A stretch of DNA of 64,000 nucleotides from contig NZ_CP041216.1 of NCBI RefSeq assembly GCF_020511155.1, positions 2,976,001-3,040,000 of the forward strand, read 5' to 3'. The position numbers and the translations under genes were made by a program. The notes below the pieces were generated by a model. That model searched no databases and was not told the origin of the DNA. It saw nothing but the letters and a program-made list of their open reading frames with translations. This DNA comes from Shewanella glacialimarina. Its GTDB lineage: Bacteria; Pseudomonadota; Gammaproteobacteria; Enterobacterales; Shewanellaceae. Shown one piece after another: positions 1 through 9,456 of the stretch. Numbering within the stretch: the first letter of the stretch is position 1; each line of letters begins with the position of its first letter.

Positions 1-194
1 TCAACGTTAGCTAAACCAAGATCCGCATCTAATACTAAAACACGTTTACCCTTTTCGGCGAGTGCGACTGCAGTGTTTATAGAAACACTGGTTTTTCCTA
101 CCCCACCTTTTCCACCGGATACGGCAATTACTTTAACTTTTTCGTTATTTGGTTGATTCATCATACGTAAACCACTTGCTTGATCACGGGTCAT
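1..194 (-). CDS. flhG: FlhG/FleN flagellar number regulator, N-terminal part (cut by window edge)
   Basis: Only the first 64 or so codons are present; the gene runs off the left edge. The protein reads MTRDQASGLRMMNQ, then a deviant Walker A motif (SGGKGGVGKTS) and the following DADLGLANV, as expected for a MinD/ParA-like ATPase. FlhG limits polar flagella to one, working with FlhF and by restraining FlrA. The ATG at 194 is chosen because it lies 4 bases after the flhF stop; an in-frame ATG at 212 would overlap flhF. The position directly downstream of flhF is the standard order in polar flagellates. Confidence 0.93.
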   Translation of the reverse strand, partial: MTRDQASGLRMMNQPNNEKVKVIAVSGGKGGVGKTSVSINTAVALAEKGKRVLVLDADLGLANV

Positions 195-198
195 ATTC

Positions 199-1593
199 TT
201 ACTCGAATGCATAAGTCATTTCATTCGACCATGCGCTTGTGTCTTGTGAAATTGCTTGTTCTGTTTCATTTAACGCGGCTAAAGCTTGCTTAGCCAGAGC
301 TAAAGTATCTGCTACTTTTATGTCTTCAGGAACACGTTGGCCATCAGTCACATAGCTTAATGGTAACTCATTTTGTATCAGAACGCTCAATGCACCTGCA
401 ATTGATACAGATTCATCTAATTTGGTTAAAATTACACCCGCTAATGGAATGCGTTTAAAATGATTAACCGCGTCTTGTAATACCCTGCGTTGCCCTGTTG
501 CCGACATAACTAAATAGCTGCGAATTGGGATCCTACTGTTTGCTGTCAAATTATCAAGTTGTTGATAAAGACGCATATCACGTTGCCCCATACCCGCTGT
601 ATCTATCAGTACTAACTTACGACTTCTAAATTGGTACAAAATCTGTTCAAGCTCGGTCACATCATGTGCTTGCTTCACTGGACAGCCCATTATTTTGCCA
701 TAAGTTGCTAATTGCTCATAGGCACCAATACGATAATGATCCGTTGTAATAAGCGCAACTTGATCTGCACCATGTTGTGCAGCAAAACGTGCAGCAATTT
801 TTGCCAGAGATGTCGTTTTGCCAACACCAGTTGGTCCAACAAAAGCCACAACGCCACCGCGTTTTACAATATCATCACCTTGGTTATCAAGTAAGTTAGC
901 CAAACTTTGTGGTAATGAACGCACTAATTCTGCAGGATTATAGTGTTGACTCAAAGATGAAAGTTTAGCTGCAACGGGTGCTGAAAACTCTGCAGCAAGT
1001 AGCTTACTTTCAAGCATAGCACCCACGGGGTCTTTCCGCTTTTTTTGTTCAGTCATCAATGAAGATACTTGATGAGTCAGTAAGTTACGTAATGATGCCA
1101 TTTCTTCACGAAGCGCATCCATTTCGGTCGAACTGACCTTATTATTTTTTGACTGCTTATCAAATCCAGCTTGTTGCTGATATTGGGGTTTAGCTGGCTT
1201 CGCCTCAGCTGTCACACCTTGTAATTGGCGCGCCCATTCAGGTAAATCAGAGTCATCTTTTTTAGGAGGAATTTGCTGACTTAAGCGGCTTTGTTGTTTC
1301 TCTAACAACGCTTGTAATGAATCTGCCGCTGGCGGTGGATTAATTTTTGTCTTTGCCTTGATTACAGAGTTAGATGCAAGTGATACGCGATCCTCACTTA
1401 GATCCATAAAGCCTGGAGTCGGTGCCGCCATAGCGGCACTCGCCTTAGGCTCATCGTAATCAACGGCGGCGACAATCTCGATCCCGCCTGCCACTTTTTT
1501 ATTCGACATAATGACAGCGTCAGAGCCAAGGGTCTCTTTTACTTGCGCTAATGCTGCGCGCATATCTTTGGCAAAAAATCGTTTAATTTTCAC
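199..1593 (-). CDS. flhF: FlhF, SRP-type GTPase that sets flagellar pole
   Basis: 464 residues with a GTG start preceded by AGAGGT six bases upstream. The N-terminal half (about 1-240) is the basic and linker region typical of FlhF. The C-terminal half is the SRP54/FtsY-like NG GTPase, with GPTGVGKTT at about 253-261, a DTAGMGQRD switch and TKLDE. FlhF recruits the first flagellar components to the old pole. It lies between flhA and flhG with a 29-base gap to flhA, so it is probably transcribed from the sigma54 promoter ahead of flhA. Length and motifs are those of an intact family member. Confidence 0.96.
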   Translation of the reverse strand: MKIKRFFAKDMRAALAQVKETLGSDAVIMSNKKVAGGIEIVAAVDYDEPKASAAMAAPTPGFMDLSEDRVSLASNSVIKAKTKINPPPAADSLQALLEKQQSRLSQQIPPKKDDSDLPEWARQLQGVTAEAKPAKPQYQQQAGFDKQSKNNKVSSTEMDALREEMASLRNLLTHQVSSLMTEQKKRKDPVGAMLESKLLAAEFSAPVAAKLSSLSQHYNPAELVRSLPQSLANLLDNQGDDIVKRGGVVAFVGPTGVGKTTSLAKIAARFAAQHGADQVALITTDHYRIGAYEQLATYGKIMGCPVKQAHDVTELEQILYQFRSRKLVLIDTAGMGQRDMRLYQQLDNLTANSRIPIRSYLVMSATGQRRVLQDAVNHFKRIPLAGVILTKLDESVSIAGALSVLIQNELPLSYVTDGQRVPEDIKVADTLALAKQALAALNETEQAISQDTSAWSNEMTYAFE

Positions 1594-1622
1594 TTACGCA
1601 CCTCTTTTATCTGACGTTATCA

Positions 1623-3722
1623 CTATTGGCCAACAGATGAAACAATCCGTATCTGTTTCTCATCTGGAATTTCTTGATACGAAATTACCCTTAAATTTGG
1701 AATAGTGTACTTAACAAATCGTGACAGAGTTGAACGTAGCATGCCTGATGTCAATAAAATGGCTGGCTGACCAACCATTTCTTGTTTCTGTGAAGCATCA
1801 AGTAATGACTGCTGCATGCGTTCTGCAAGGCCTGGTTCAATATTTGGCCCCTCTCCCCCTGTCGCCTGCATAGACTTATGCAACATTTGTTCCAACTCTG
1901 GAGCCAAAGTAATGACGGGGATTTCTAGCTCAGGTCCGGATATTTCTTGCACAATCATACGTTTTAGCGCGATTCGAACTGCAGCGGTAAGCACTTCAGT
2001 ATCATTACTTTTCGTGCCGTATTCCAGCAAAGTTTGCACTATAGTACGTAAGTCACGCACAGACACGCCTTCATTCAATAGATTTTGCATTACTTTAACT
2101 ACATTACCTAGCGACATTACATCCGGAATAAAGCCATCAACAAGTTTTGGCGATTGCTTGGAAAGCATGTCCATTAATTGTTGTACTTCTTCATAGCCTA
2201 ATAACTTAGCAGCATTATTACTGAGTAATTGGCTGATATGAGTTGCTACCACAGTTGCAGTATCTACCACTGTATAGCCTAGTGTTTGCGCATGCTCACG
2301 TTGCTCTGGTGCAATCCAAACGGCTTCTAGCCCAAATGCAGGATCGGTAGTTTCTATGCCATCAAGCTTGCCATAAACTTGGCCAGGATTAATGGCTAAC
2401 TCACAATCATGTCTGACTTCAGCTTCACCGACGACCACGCCCATTAAGTGAATACGATATGAATTTGGCGATAAATCTAGATTGTCACGGATATGTACTG
2501 CTGGCACTAAAAAGCCTAATTCTTGTGATAATTTTTTACGTACACCTTTAATTCTACTTAATAATTCACCGCCTTGGCCTTTATCAACCAAGGGGATAAG
2601 TCTATATCCAACCTCTAAACCGATAGTGTCAACGTGACGAACATCATCCCAACTTAAATCTTTTGGTTCCTTATCTTTGACATCTACAGGGCCTTTTTTG
2701 ACAAGCTCTAATGCTGCTGATTTTTTCTCATTAATACGTTTTTGTACCATATAAGCAGTGGCCGCGGTAATAAATGCAAAGCTGATAAAAGCGACATGTG
2801 GCATACCAGGCACAATACCCATAACAAATAACAAACCTGCAGCAATTGCTAATGATTTGGGCTTGTCAAACATCTGGCTCATCATCATCTGGCCCATGTC
2901 ACCAGATTCATTTTGACGAGTAACCATCAGAGCAGCTGCAATTGAAAGTAGTAACCCAGGTATTTGGGCGACTAGACCATCACCAATAGTTAGCAGAGTA
3001 TAAACTTCAACTGCACTAGAAAAGTCAAGTCCATGCTGGACCATACCAATGATAAAGCCACCCAACATGTTAATAACCAGAATCATAATACCGGCTATCG
3101 CATCACCTTTTACAAATTTTGACGCACCGTCCATTGCGCCATAAAAGTCCGCCTCACGGGTCACTTCTTCGCGACGAATTCGAGCTTGTTCTTGGTTTAG
3201 AATACCTGCGTTCAAGTCGGCATCAATGGCCATTTGTTTACCAGGCATAGCATCTAAGGTAAAACGTGCACTGACCTCTGAAATACGGCCAGCACCTTTG
3301 GTTACAACAGCAAAGTTGATAATGATCAAGATTAAAAACACAACTAAACCAACAGCATAGTTACCACCAATAACCACTGAACCGAAGGCTTCAATGACTT
3401 TACCCGCCGCATCGCCACCATTATGCCCTTCTAGTAATACCACTCGAGTTGAAGCCACATTTAAGGCAAGTCTTAGTAAAGTAGCTACTAAAAGTACTGT
3501 GGGGAAAGCGGCGAAATCGAGTGGTCTGTCGGTATAAATAGCGACAAGCAAAACGACTAAAGCCAGCGCAATATTGAATGAAAATAAGATATCTAATAAG
3601 AATGGCGGGATCGGTAAAACAATCATCCCTAATGCCGCCAATACTAATAGAGGCGTACCAATTCCTTTAAAGGTTGATGGTCGGATTTGTTTGAATTGGC
3701 CGAAAACTGCTTTTACATCCAT
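1623..3722 (-). CDS. flhA: FlhA, export gate protein of the flagellar type III system
   Basis: 699 residues from the ATG at 3722 (MDVKAVFGQFKQ). The reading frame is open up to 3773, but that extension overlaps a sigma54 promoter, so the shorter start is preferred and also matches the usual family length of about 700. The N-terminal half has eight or so membrane segments and the conserved FHIPEP-type cytoplasmic loop around EVSARFTLDAMPGKQMAID. The C-terminal half is the cytoplasmic FlhA-C domain that docks chaperone-substrate complexes. It works with FlhB, FliP, FliQ and FliR at the base of the flagellum. It is first in a transcription unit with flhF and flhG. Confidence 0.97.
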   Translation of the reverse strand: MDVKAVFGQFKQIRPSTFKGIGTPLLVLAALGMIVLPIPPFLLDILFSFNIALALVVLLVAIYTDRPLDFAAFPTVLLVATLLRLALNVASTRVVLLEGHNGGDAAGKVIEAFGSVVIGGNYAVGLVVFLILIIINFAVVTKGAGRISEVSARFTLDAMPGKQMAIDADLNAGILNQEQARIRREEVTREADFYGAMDGASKFVKGDAIAGIMILVINMLGGFIIGMVQHGLDFSSAVEVYTLLTIGDGLVAQIPGLLLSIAAALMVTRQNESGDMGQMMMSQMFDKPKSLAIAAGLLFVMGIVPGMPHVAFISFAFITAATAYMVQKRINEKKSAALELVKKGPVDVKDKEPKDLSWDDVRHVDTIGLEVGYRLIPLVDKGQGGELLSRIKGVRKKLSQELGFLVPAVHIRDNLDLSPNSYRIHLMGVVVGEAEVRHDCELAINPGQVYGKLDGIETTDPAFGLEAVWIAPEQREHAQTLGYTVVDTATVVATHISQLLSNNAAKLLGYEEVQQLMDMLSKQSPKLVDGFIPDVMSLGNVVKVMQNLLNEGVSVRDLRTIVQTLLEYGTKSNDTEVLTAAVRIALKRMIVQEISGPELEIPVITLAPELEQMLHKSMQATGGEGPNIEPGLAERMQQSLLDASQKQEMVGQPAILLTSGMLRSTLSRFVKYTIPNLRVISYQEIPDEKQIRIVSSVGQ

Positions 3723-3767
3723 TCGCGAAAGCCTTTTACTGATGAATTTTTGACGCGTACAGTCAAT

Positions 3768-3785
3768 TAGCAAGAATTAAGCCAA
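3768..3785 (-). promoter_or_regulatory. sigma54 promoter for flhA-flhF-flhG
   Basis: On the minus strand the sequence is TTGGCTTAATTCTTGCTA, with GG and GC separated by exactly 10 bases, matching the sigma54 consensus TGGCAC-N5-TTGC. It lies 46 bases upstream of the preferred flhA ATG. FlrA or FlrC would be the activator by analogy with other polar flagellates. Confidence 0.8.
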
Positions 3786-3855
3786 CAAAAAAATTCAATC
3801 ATAATTTGATAATAGAATCTATTTACTACGATTAAAAAACAATCTAAGAGTGATA

Positions 3856-4989
3856 TTAATGCTTTAGTTCATCAGGAATGGGTTGTTTTAACGGGACTGG
3901 TATAGGACGACGCCCCTTACCTTTTTGGTATTGTTTTAACTGAAATACATATGCAAGCACCTGAGCAACAGCGGTAAATAAGCCTTCTGGCACTTGTTGA
4001 TCTACTTTTGTTGTATGATAAATAGCCCTTGCTAATGGTGGTGCAGACACAATCGCAACGTTATGCTCACGAGCGATTTCACGAATTTTAAATGCAACAT
4101 CATCAACTCCTTTAGCAATTAAAAATGGTGCTGAGGAGCGGGCAACATCATATTTAACCGCTACAGCATAATGTTCAGGATTGACCACAATAACATCAGC
4201 ATTGGGCACTTCGGCCATCATCCTTCTTTGCGCCATTTCTCGTTGCAGTTGTCTGACACGGCCTTTAACTTCAGGTTGGCCTTCAGAATCTTTATACTCG
4301 TCTTTAATTTCTTGTTTGGTCATTTTAAGTTGTTTATGGTGATTCCAAATTTGAAACGGTACATCAATAATCACAATGATTAGCATCGAGGAACATAACA
4401 GAATAAACATCCATACTAATAAATCTAAAGCATGGTAAACGTTGCCAGGTAAATGGTCGCTAGACAACATTAAAATATCGTGAAAGTAGATCTTTAGTAA
4501 GAAATAAGCAGCAATGGCTACTACCGAAAATTTGGCTATGCCCTTAGTTAACTCCACTAACGCCTGCGTTCCAAACATTCGCTTAAATCCACTAACGGGA
4601 CTCATTTTACTGCCCTTGGGCATAAAAGCTTTTACAGAAAAAGACAAGCCACCTAAAACGATATTGCCCAAAAAGGATACCAAAGCGAGCAAAGCAATAA
4701 AACTTACCAAAGGCCAAGCAAGCTCATTTCCCACCACGCCCCAAATTCGATACATCGAATTAGTATCAAAAATTTGATCTCGCTCCATGGTAAAAATTTG
4801 TTTCATTATGGTATACAAACTTTTGGCAATAGCAGGCCCAGTCATAGCAAAGCCAACCGATGCAGCAAGTAACACCGCAGCAGTGCCTAACTCTTTAGAT
4901 CTGGCAACCTGGCCTTTTTCACGCGCCTGTTCAAGACGCTTACTTGTGGGCTCTTCTGTGCGTTCTTGACCACTGTCAGCTTCTGACAT
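3856..4989 (-). CDS. flhB: FlhB, export gate and substrate-specificity switch
   Basis: 377 residues. Four membrane segments lie in about residues 34-210, followed by the cytoplasmic FlhB-C domain. The autocleavage site, normally N-P-T-H, reads N-P-E-H at 270-273. Cleavage needs Asn and Pro, which are kept. The C-terminus ends with a Pro- and Lys-rich tail. FlhB senses hook completion through FliK and switches export from rod/hook proteins to filament proteins. SD-like AAGGA precedes the ATG. It follows fliR by 11 bases and is the last gene of the fliK..flhB run; flhA then has its own promoter. Confidence 0.96.
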   Translation of the reverse strand: MSEADSGQERTEEPTSKRLEQAREKGQVARSKELGTAAVLLAASVGFAMTGPAIAKSLYTIMKQIFTMERDQIFDTNSMYRIWGVVGNELAWPLVSFIALLALVSFLGNIVLGGLSFSVKAFMPKGSKMSPVSGFKRMFGTQALVELTKGIAKFSVVAIAAYFLLKIYFHDILMLSSDHLPGNVYHALDLLVWMFILLCSSMLIIVIIDVPFQIWNHHKQLKMTKQEIKDEYKDSEGQPEVKGRVRQLQREMAQRRMMAEVPNADVIVVNPEHYAVAVKYDVARSSAPFLIAKGVDDVAFKIREIAREHNVAIVSAPPLARAIYHTTKVDQQVPEGLFTAVAQVLAYVFQLKQYQKGKGRRPIPVPLKQPIPDELKH

Positions 4990-5000
4990 TTACTGTGTCC

Positions 5001-5804
5001 TTAAAAATCCACATCACCATCAATTTGGCATTGCAGTTGTAAAATATCACACATCAATAATTGGGCTGCTAACCATACTTCATCAAAATGTGCCATGATA
5101 GGACCTAATGTTAGCCACAATATCACTAATCCGCTAACCATGGTGACCGGAAAACCTATTGAAAAGATGTTCAGCTGTGGTGATGCTCGGGTCATTACAC
5201 CAAAAGATAAATTGATCAATAATAACGCAACAATCGCTGAAATAGACATAGTTAGTGCAGCACCGAACATATAAGATCCCCATTCAGCAAGATTTTTGTA
5301 GGTGGTAATATTAATACCCTCTGCCGATACTGGAATAGTTTCAAAACTGGCGACAATCATTCTAAACATCAGCAAGTGACCATCAACGGCTAAAAATATT
5401 AACGTCGCAAGAAGCAAGAATATATTACCCACCACAGGGGTTTGCTCACCAGAGCCCGGATCAACCATTGACGCAAAACCTAAACTGGTTTGCATACCAA
5501 TAATATGCCCTGTCAGCACGAATGTTTGCATCATCATCACACTAACAAAGCCCATTGCAGTACCAATTAAAAGCTGTTGTAAAGTAATAAACACTGAGCT
5601 AAGTGCAAATAACTCTACATTTTCAACAGGGGGGAGAACCGGCACAATGGCAAACGTAAAGGCCATTGAGAAAAGCAATCTGACGCGGGAGGGCGTTGTA
5701 TTGGCGCCAAAGACAGTCATGGTCATCAACATGGCTGATATGCGAAAAAGCGGCCATAGATACGTGGCTATTGTCTGACTGATTTCTTCAAACAATATTT
5801 CCAT
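5001..5804 (-). CDS. fliR: FliR, export gate membrane protein
   Basis: 267 residues from ATG 5804 (MEILFEEISQTIATY). A TTG four codons upstream is possible but would overlap fliQ and has no ribosome site. The protein is hydrophobic throughout, with about six membrane segments, as for FliR/SctT. With FliP and FliQ it forms the helical export-gate core inside the basal body. The gap to fliQ is only 4 bases, so it is probably translationally coupled to fliQ. Nothing in the protein looks unusual. Confidence 0.95.
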   Translation of the reverse strand: MEILFEEISQTIATYLWPLFRISAMLMTMTVFGANTTPSRVRLLFSMAFTFAIVPVLPPVENVELFALSSVFITLQQLLIGTAMGFVSVMMMQTFVLTGHIIGMQTSLGFASMVDPGSGEQTPVVGNIFLLLATLIFLAVDGHLLMFRMIVASFETIPVSAEGINITTYKNLAEWGSYMFGAALTMSISAIVALLLINLSFGVMTRASPQLNIFSIGFPVTMVSGLVILWLTLGPIMAHFDEVWLAAQLLMCDILQLQCQIDGDVDF

Positions 5805-5808
5805 CGAT

Positions 5809-6078
5809 CTACCCAATCACAACAGGGATAAGATTAATCATCTCGAAGAAAAAATCCATCATAGTCTGTATAAGCCAGTGTCCTAGAAACATCAGTGCAA
5901 ATAAGGTCACCAATAATCTAGGTAGAAAACTCAATGTTTGCTCGTTAATCGATGTTGCGGCTTGAAACACTGCAACCACTAGACCTATTGCCAAACCGGG
6001 CAAAATAATCGCTGACACAATCAATACAATAATTGACAGTGCTTCACGAAAAACATCAATTAAGGACTCGGGAGACAT
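5809..6078 (-). CDS. fliQ: FliQ, small export gate protein
   Basis: 89 residues, the usual family length. There are two membrane hairpin segments (about 15-37 and 50-75) with the typical start MSPESLIDVFREAL and a short loop containing INEQTLSF. FliQ is an integral part of the FliPQR gate complex (SctS family). It starts 8 bases after the fliP stop and ends 4 bases before fliR, in a compact operon. Confidence 0.96.
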   Translation of the reverse strand: MSPESLIDVFREALSIIVLIVSAIILPGLAIGLVVAVFQAATSINEQTLSFLPRLLVTLFALMFLGHWLIQTMMDFFFEMINLIPVVIG

Positions 6079-6086
6079 GTCTTCTC

Positions 6087-6845
6087 CTAAATGCCAAAGC
6101 TATTGGCTAGGGTGCCCATCACGAGACTCCAGCCATCAACCAGCACAAATAGCATAATCTTAAAGGGTAGTGACACAATCATGGGTGACAACATCATCAT
6201 ACCCATTGCCATCAAGATACTGGCGACCACTAAATCTAATACTAAAAATGGCACAAATAACATAAAGCCAATTTGAAAAGCCGTTTTTAACTCACTGGTG
6301 ATAAAGGCTGGCACAATGACGACCATTGGGGCTTGCTCAGGAGATTGAATGTCTTTGTAGCCTGATATTTCAATGAAAGTTTTCAAATCTGTGGTTCTTA
6401 CCTGTGATAGCATAAAACTTTTAATTGGTTCTTTGCCAACATCATATGCTTGGGAAAGTGTCATCGATTCATTCATATAGGGTTCTACCGCTTCGGCATA
6501 AATTTTATCAAAAACGGGTGCCATGATAAAAAATGTCATAAACAAACTTAGGCCAATTAACACCTGGTTTGATGGAGTTTGTTGCAAGCCTAATGCTTGT
6601 CGAAGAATAGATAACACTACAATAATGCGGGTAAATGAAGTTAGCATTATCACCATAGCAGGAATAAAGCTCATGGCGGTCATCAGCAATAATATTTGCA
6701 TGGTAACCGAATATTCTGTCGCGCCATCGGCACCTGTGGTTACGGTTAACGCTGGCAATACGCCATCTTGTGCGATTGTACCTGAAGACCAAACTGTCGC
6801 AGCCAACACCGAGACCCAGAGTATTGCTTGAAACACTTTACTCAT
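6087..6845 (-). CDS. fliP: FliP, export gate core protein
   Basis: 252 residues from ATG 6845 ([21 protein letters not shown]), which gives a clear cleavable signal peptide as expected for FliP. The ATG lies inside the last codons of fliO (8-base overlap) with GGAAAGA just upstream, so translation is coupled. Family signatures include [22 protein letters not shown], broken here for length, and the late [17 protein letters not shown] helix. Five FliP subunits form the gate with FliR and FliQ. The frame extends 23 codons further upstream but without a plausible start. Confidence 0.96.
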   Translation of the reverse strand: MSKVFQAILWVSVLAATVWSSGTIAQDGVLPALTVTTGADGATEYSVTMQILLLMTAMSFIPAMVIMLTSFTRIIVVLSILRQALGLQQTPSNQVLIGLSLFMTFFIMAPVFDKIYAEAVEPYMNESMTLSQAYDVGKEPIKSFMLSQVRTTDLKTFIEISGYKDIQSPEQAPMVVIVPAFITSELKTAFQIGFMLFVPFLVLDLVVASILMAMGMMMLSPMIVSLPFKIMLFVLVDGWSLVMGTLANSFGI

Positions 6846-7257
6846 GATGTCTTTCCTTAGCTTGTTGTAGGTTTTGGGCAAATGAATGAGTAGAGGCTTC
6901 AACGGGGCTTGCAAGTTTATCGATTAAATTAATTTGCTGGGATGTCACGCCGAGTAAGTATTGCTGTTGATTAATTTCAACCACCATCAACTTCTCTTTT
7001 TGACCTACAGGTGTCATCGCAATCGTCTTTATAATCCCATTTTGACTTGGAACAAGATTGAGCTTTTTAACGATATAGGCGAGTAATATAATAAGCGCAA
7101 CCACAACAATAAGACCACCAAGCATATTTGCTAAGGTAGAGACTGTAGAGGTGTTATTTACCGATGTCGTTACATCAGCCACGGGTAACACTTGTGCTGT
7201 TGTAATGGCATTGGATAAAGCAACTGTAAGGTATGACACGGTTAATCCTTGAGCCAT
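6838..7257 (-). CDS. fliO: FliO, assembly factor for the FliP gate
   Basis: 139 residues. One membrane segment (about 43-66, [21 protein letters not shown]) is followed by a small cytoplasmic domain containing [21 protein letters not shown], which is the FliO core. FliO helps FliP oligomers form and is not kept in the mature gate. It overlaps fliP by 8 bases. A 107-base gap separates it from fliN, unlike the tight spacing around it. The N-terminus up to the membrane segment may include a weak signal-like stretch. Confidence 0.9.
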   Translation of the reverse strand: MAQGLTVSYLTVALSNAITTAQVLPVADVTTSVNNTSTVSTLANMLGGLIVVVALIILLAYIVKKLNLVPSQNGIIKTIAMTPVGQKEKLMVVEINQQQYLLGVTSQQINLIDKLASPVEASTHSFAQNLQQAKERHHE

Positions 7258-7259
7258 AT

Positions 7260-7300
7260 GTCACTTAAATGATTAATAAAAATATAAGCACCTAAGTGAC
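7260..7300. repeat. 8-bp inverted repeat between fliN and fliO
   Basis: GTCACTTA at 7260-7267 is mirrored by TAAGTGAC at 7293-7300, with an AT-rich 25-base spacer. There is no U tract, so it is not a typical terminator. It sits directly upstream of the fliO start in the largest gap of this part of the operon and could stabilise or cut the mRNA. Confidence 0.5.
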
Positions 7301-7364
7301 TATTTATGATTAAAGCACAATATAAAAAGAACAGTAAAAAGAAATGCAATAAATTTTATTGATA

Positions 7365-7748
7365 TTATTTTAATTTTTTAATGCGCTCAGTTTGACTAAT
7401 AACATCAGTCAGTCGGATACCAAACTTATCATTGACCACAACTACTTCACCATGGGCAATTAAGGTACCGTTGACCATCACATCTAATGGTTCACCTGCC
7501 ACCCTATCTAACTCGACAACTGAACCTTGGTTAAGTTGAAGTAAATTACGAATACTGATAAAACTGCGCCCAACTTCCATTGAGATAGTCACAGGAATAT
7601 CTAAAATAGAATCCAATTTAGCTGCATCTTCTTTAGAAATCGGCTTTGAATCATCAACTAATTCATCCAGTTCAATTTGTTCAGCTTCTTCAATTGCTTG
7701 CTCAGCCATTGCAGCTGCCCAATCATCGCCTGTATCTTCTGTGCTCAT
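7365..7748 (-). CDS. fliN: FliN, C-ring switch protein
   Basis: 127 residues. An acidic N-terminal tail (about 1-45, rich in E and D) precedes the SpoA/SURF domain (LDIPVTISMEVGRSFISIRN, then LDRVAGEPLDVMVNGTLIAHGEVVVV). FliN forms the lower C-ring with FliM, binds FliH and takes part in switching. It begins 10 bases after the fliM stop. Its length agrees with polar-flagellum FliN proteins. Confidence 0.96.
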   Translation of the reverse strand: MSTEDTGDDWAAAMAEQAIEEAEQIELDELVDDSKPISKEDAAKLDSILDIPVTISMEVGRSFISIRNLLQLNQGSVVELDRVAGEPLDVMVNGTLIAHGEVVVVNDKFGIRLTDVISQTERIKKLK

Positions 7749-7758
7749 TTACATCACC

Positions 7759-8787
7759 TTATAATTCTGAAATATCACGCGACTTACCTTTTCGTGTTAC
7801 CAATTGCAACTCAGACTTTACTGTTTCAGGTCGCGGAATTTTTTCACTAATTTTTAACGCTAAGTTATCGCGTGAACGCCCCAATTTACATCGGTAAGTG
7901 GGTAAATCTTCGATACGCATCATAATATGTTCAGGTAAATCTATCGGGATAATATCACCCGCTTTAAACCCCATGACATCACGAAGCGTCACTTCGTGTT
8001 CAATAATATTGGCGTCAAAACCAACCTTCACGTCCATAATTTCATCACGTAATGCCTGAGACCAACGCATGTCGGTATCTTGTTTGTCACTTTGCACACC
8101 TGCATCAAGTAATTCACGTATAGGCTCTATCATCGAATAAGGCAGCGTGATGTGGAAATCACCACCACCGCCGTCCACTTCAATATGGAAAGAGTTAATC
8201 ACTACCACTTCTGTCGGACTAACAATGTTAGCCATTGCGGGGTTAACTTCAGAGTCCAAATATTCGAACTCTACATCCATCACTGGTGCCCAAGCGTCTT
8301 TATAATCTTCAAAAATAATTTTTAATAATAACTGAATAATTCTTCGCTCTGTCGGCGTAAATTCACGGCCTTCAATTTTTGCATGAAAGCGGCCATCACC
8401 ACCAAAAAAGTTATCTACCAATATAAAGACTAAGCGCGCTTCCATAGTAATTAGCGCAGTTCCCTTTAAAGGGCTGAAACGCACCATATTTAGGCTAGTT
8501 GGCACAAATAACGTATGCACGTATTCGCCAAACTTTAACATTTGCACACCGTTGATAGACACTTCTGCCGCTCGGCGCATCATATTAAACATGCTGATCC
8601 GTAGATGACGAGCAAATCGTTCATTGACAATTTCCAGTGTCGGCATTCGGCCACGAACGATACGATCTTGAGACGAGAAGTCATAAGATCGCGCATCTTC
8701 GCCACCTATATCACCATCATCCTCATCAACATCATCAACACCATGTAATAGTGCGTCAATCTCGTCTTGACTTAATAAATCACTCAC
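7759..8787 (-). CDS. fliM: FliM, C-ring switch protein that binds CheY-P
   Basis: 342 residues. The N-terminal CheY-binding peptide is LLSQDEIDALLHG (about residues 4-16). A CheC-like middle domain (about 45-240) and a C-terminal SpoA domain that pairs with FliN follow. An acidic linker (VDDVDEDDGDIGGED) joins the peptide to the middle domain. Binding of CheY-P to the N-terminus reverses rotation. The gene lies 28 bases downstream of fliL. Confidence 0.96.
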   Translation of the reverse strand: MSDLLSQDEIDALLHGVDDVDEDDGDIGGEDARSYDFSSQDRIVRGRMPTLEIVNERFARHLRISMFNMMRRAAEVSINGVQMLKFGEYVHTLFVPTSLNMVRFSPLKGTALITMEARLVFILVDNFFGGDGRFHAKIEGREFTPTERRIIQLLLKIIFEDYKDAWAPVMDVEFEYLDSEVNPAMANIVSPTEVVVINSFHIEVDGGGGDFHITLPYSMIEPIRELLDAGVQSDKQDTDMRWSQALRDEIMDVKVGFDANIIEHEVTLRDVMGFKAGDIIPIDLPEHIMMRIEDLPTYRCKLGRSRDNLALKISEKIPRPETVKSELQLVTRKGKSRDISEL

Positions 8788-8815
8788 ATGTTCACCTTAA
8801 CTCTATCCATCTGGA

Positions 8816-9340
8816 TTATTGCATCACAAAACCAGTAAATAGCACTTTCTCAACAAGAGGCTTTCCAGTAACAGGTTGCAAGGTATTTTGTACACTTAAT
8901 AACGCCAATTGACGTACTTCATCTTTACCCGCTTGTGTACTTAACTTTTGAACATCTGCACCGCTAAAAGTGGTTAGTAAAGCATCTTCAATTAAGGGGA
9001 TATGCTTTCTAACTGCAGTTTCATCATCAGCGCCACGCACCATTAATTGCACCTTAATTTCAACTAAACGAGATCTATCGACCCCTGGCAAATTGAACAA
9101 AAATGGTCTTGGCATACCGACATAATTTGCTTCATTAGTTGGTGCTTGGGAAGAGGATTCGGTAACTGCACCGACATCATCACTTTGAGCTGGTGCTGCT
9201 GGCTCGTCAGATCCTAAAAAAAACCATGCCCCCCCTCCAATTAATAATGCTACAACTAGCCCTATTCCACCAAAAAGGAATAATTTTTTAGATTTTTTTG
9301 GTTCACTGCTTGCTTCATTAAGCTCTAACTCTTCAGCCAT
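8816..9340 (-). CDS. fliL: FliL, basal-body protein associated with stators
   Basis: 174 residues from ATG 9340 (MAEELELNEASSEPKKSKK), with AGGGAT seven bases upstream. The frame is open ten codons further, but without a ribosome site. A short charged cytoplasmic N-terminus is followed by one membrane segment (LFLFGGIGLVVALLIGG) and a periplasmic domain. The C-terminus KVLFTGFVMQ is typical of the family. FliL supports torque and stator stability at the motor. Because of an 86-base gap after fliK and no clear promoter, it is probably co-transcribed. Confidence 0.93.
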   Translation of the reverse strand: MAEELELNEASSEPKKSKKLFLFGGIGLVVALLIGGGAWFFLGSDEPAAPAQSDDVGAVTESSSQAPTNEANYVGMPRPFLFNLPGVDRSRLVEIKVQLMVRGADDETAVRKHIPLIEDALLTTFSGADVQKLSTQAGKDEVRQLALLSVQNTLQPVTGKPLVEKVLFTGFVMQ

Positions 9341-9456
9341 GGAGATCCCTAAACAAATTATGCGTATCAATTATGCAAATATCTAATAAGGGTAACATAA
9401 ACCGCTTTGTTAGCTTATGAACCTTGAAGATAATAATTATGCTATAGATTACCGAC

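Noticed and set aside
3723..3773. Longer FlhA start adding 17 residues
   Set aside because: It overlaps the sigma54 promoter and exceeds the family length.
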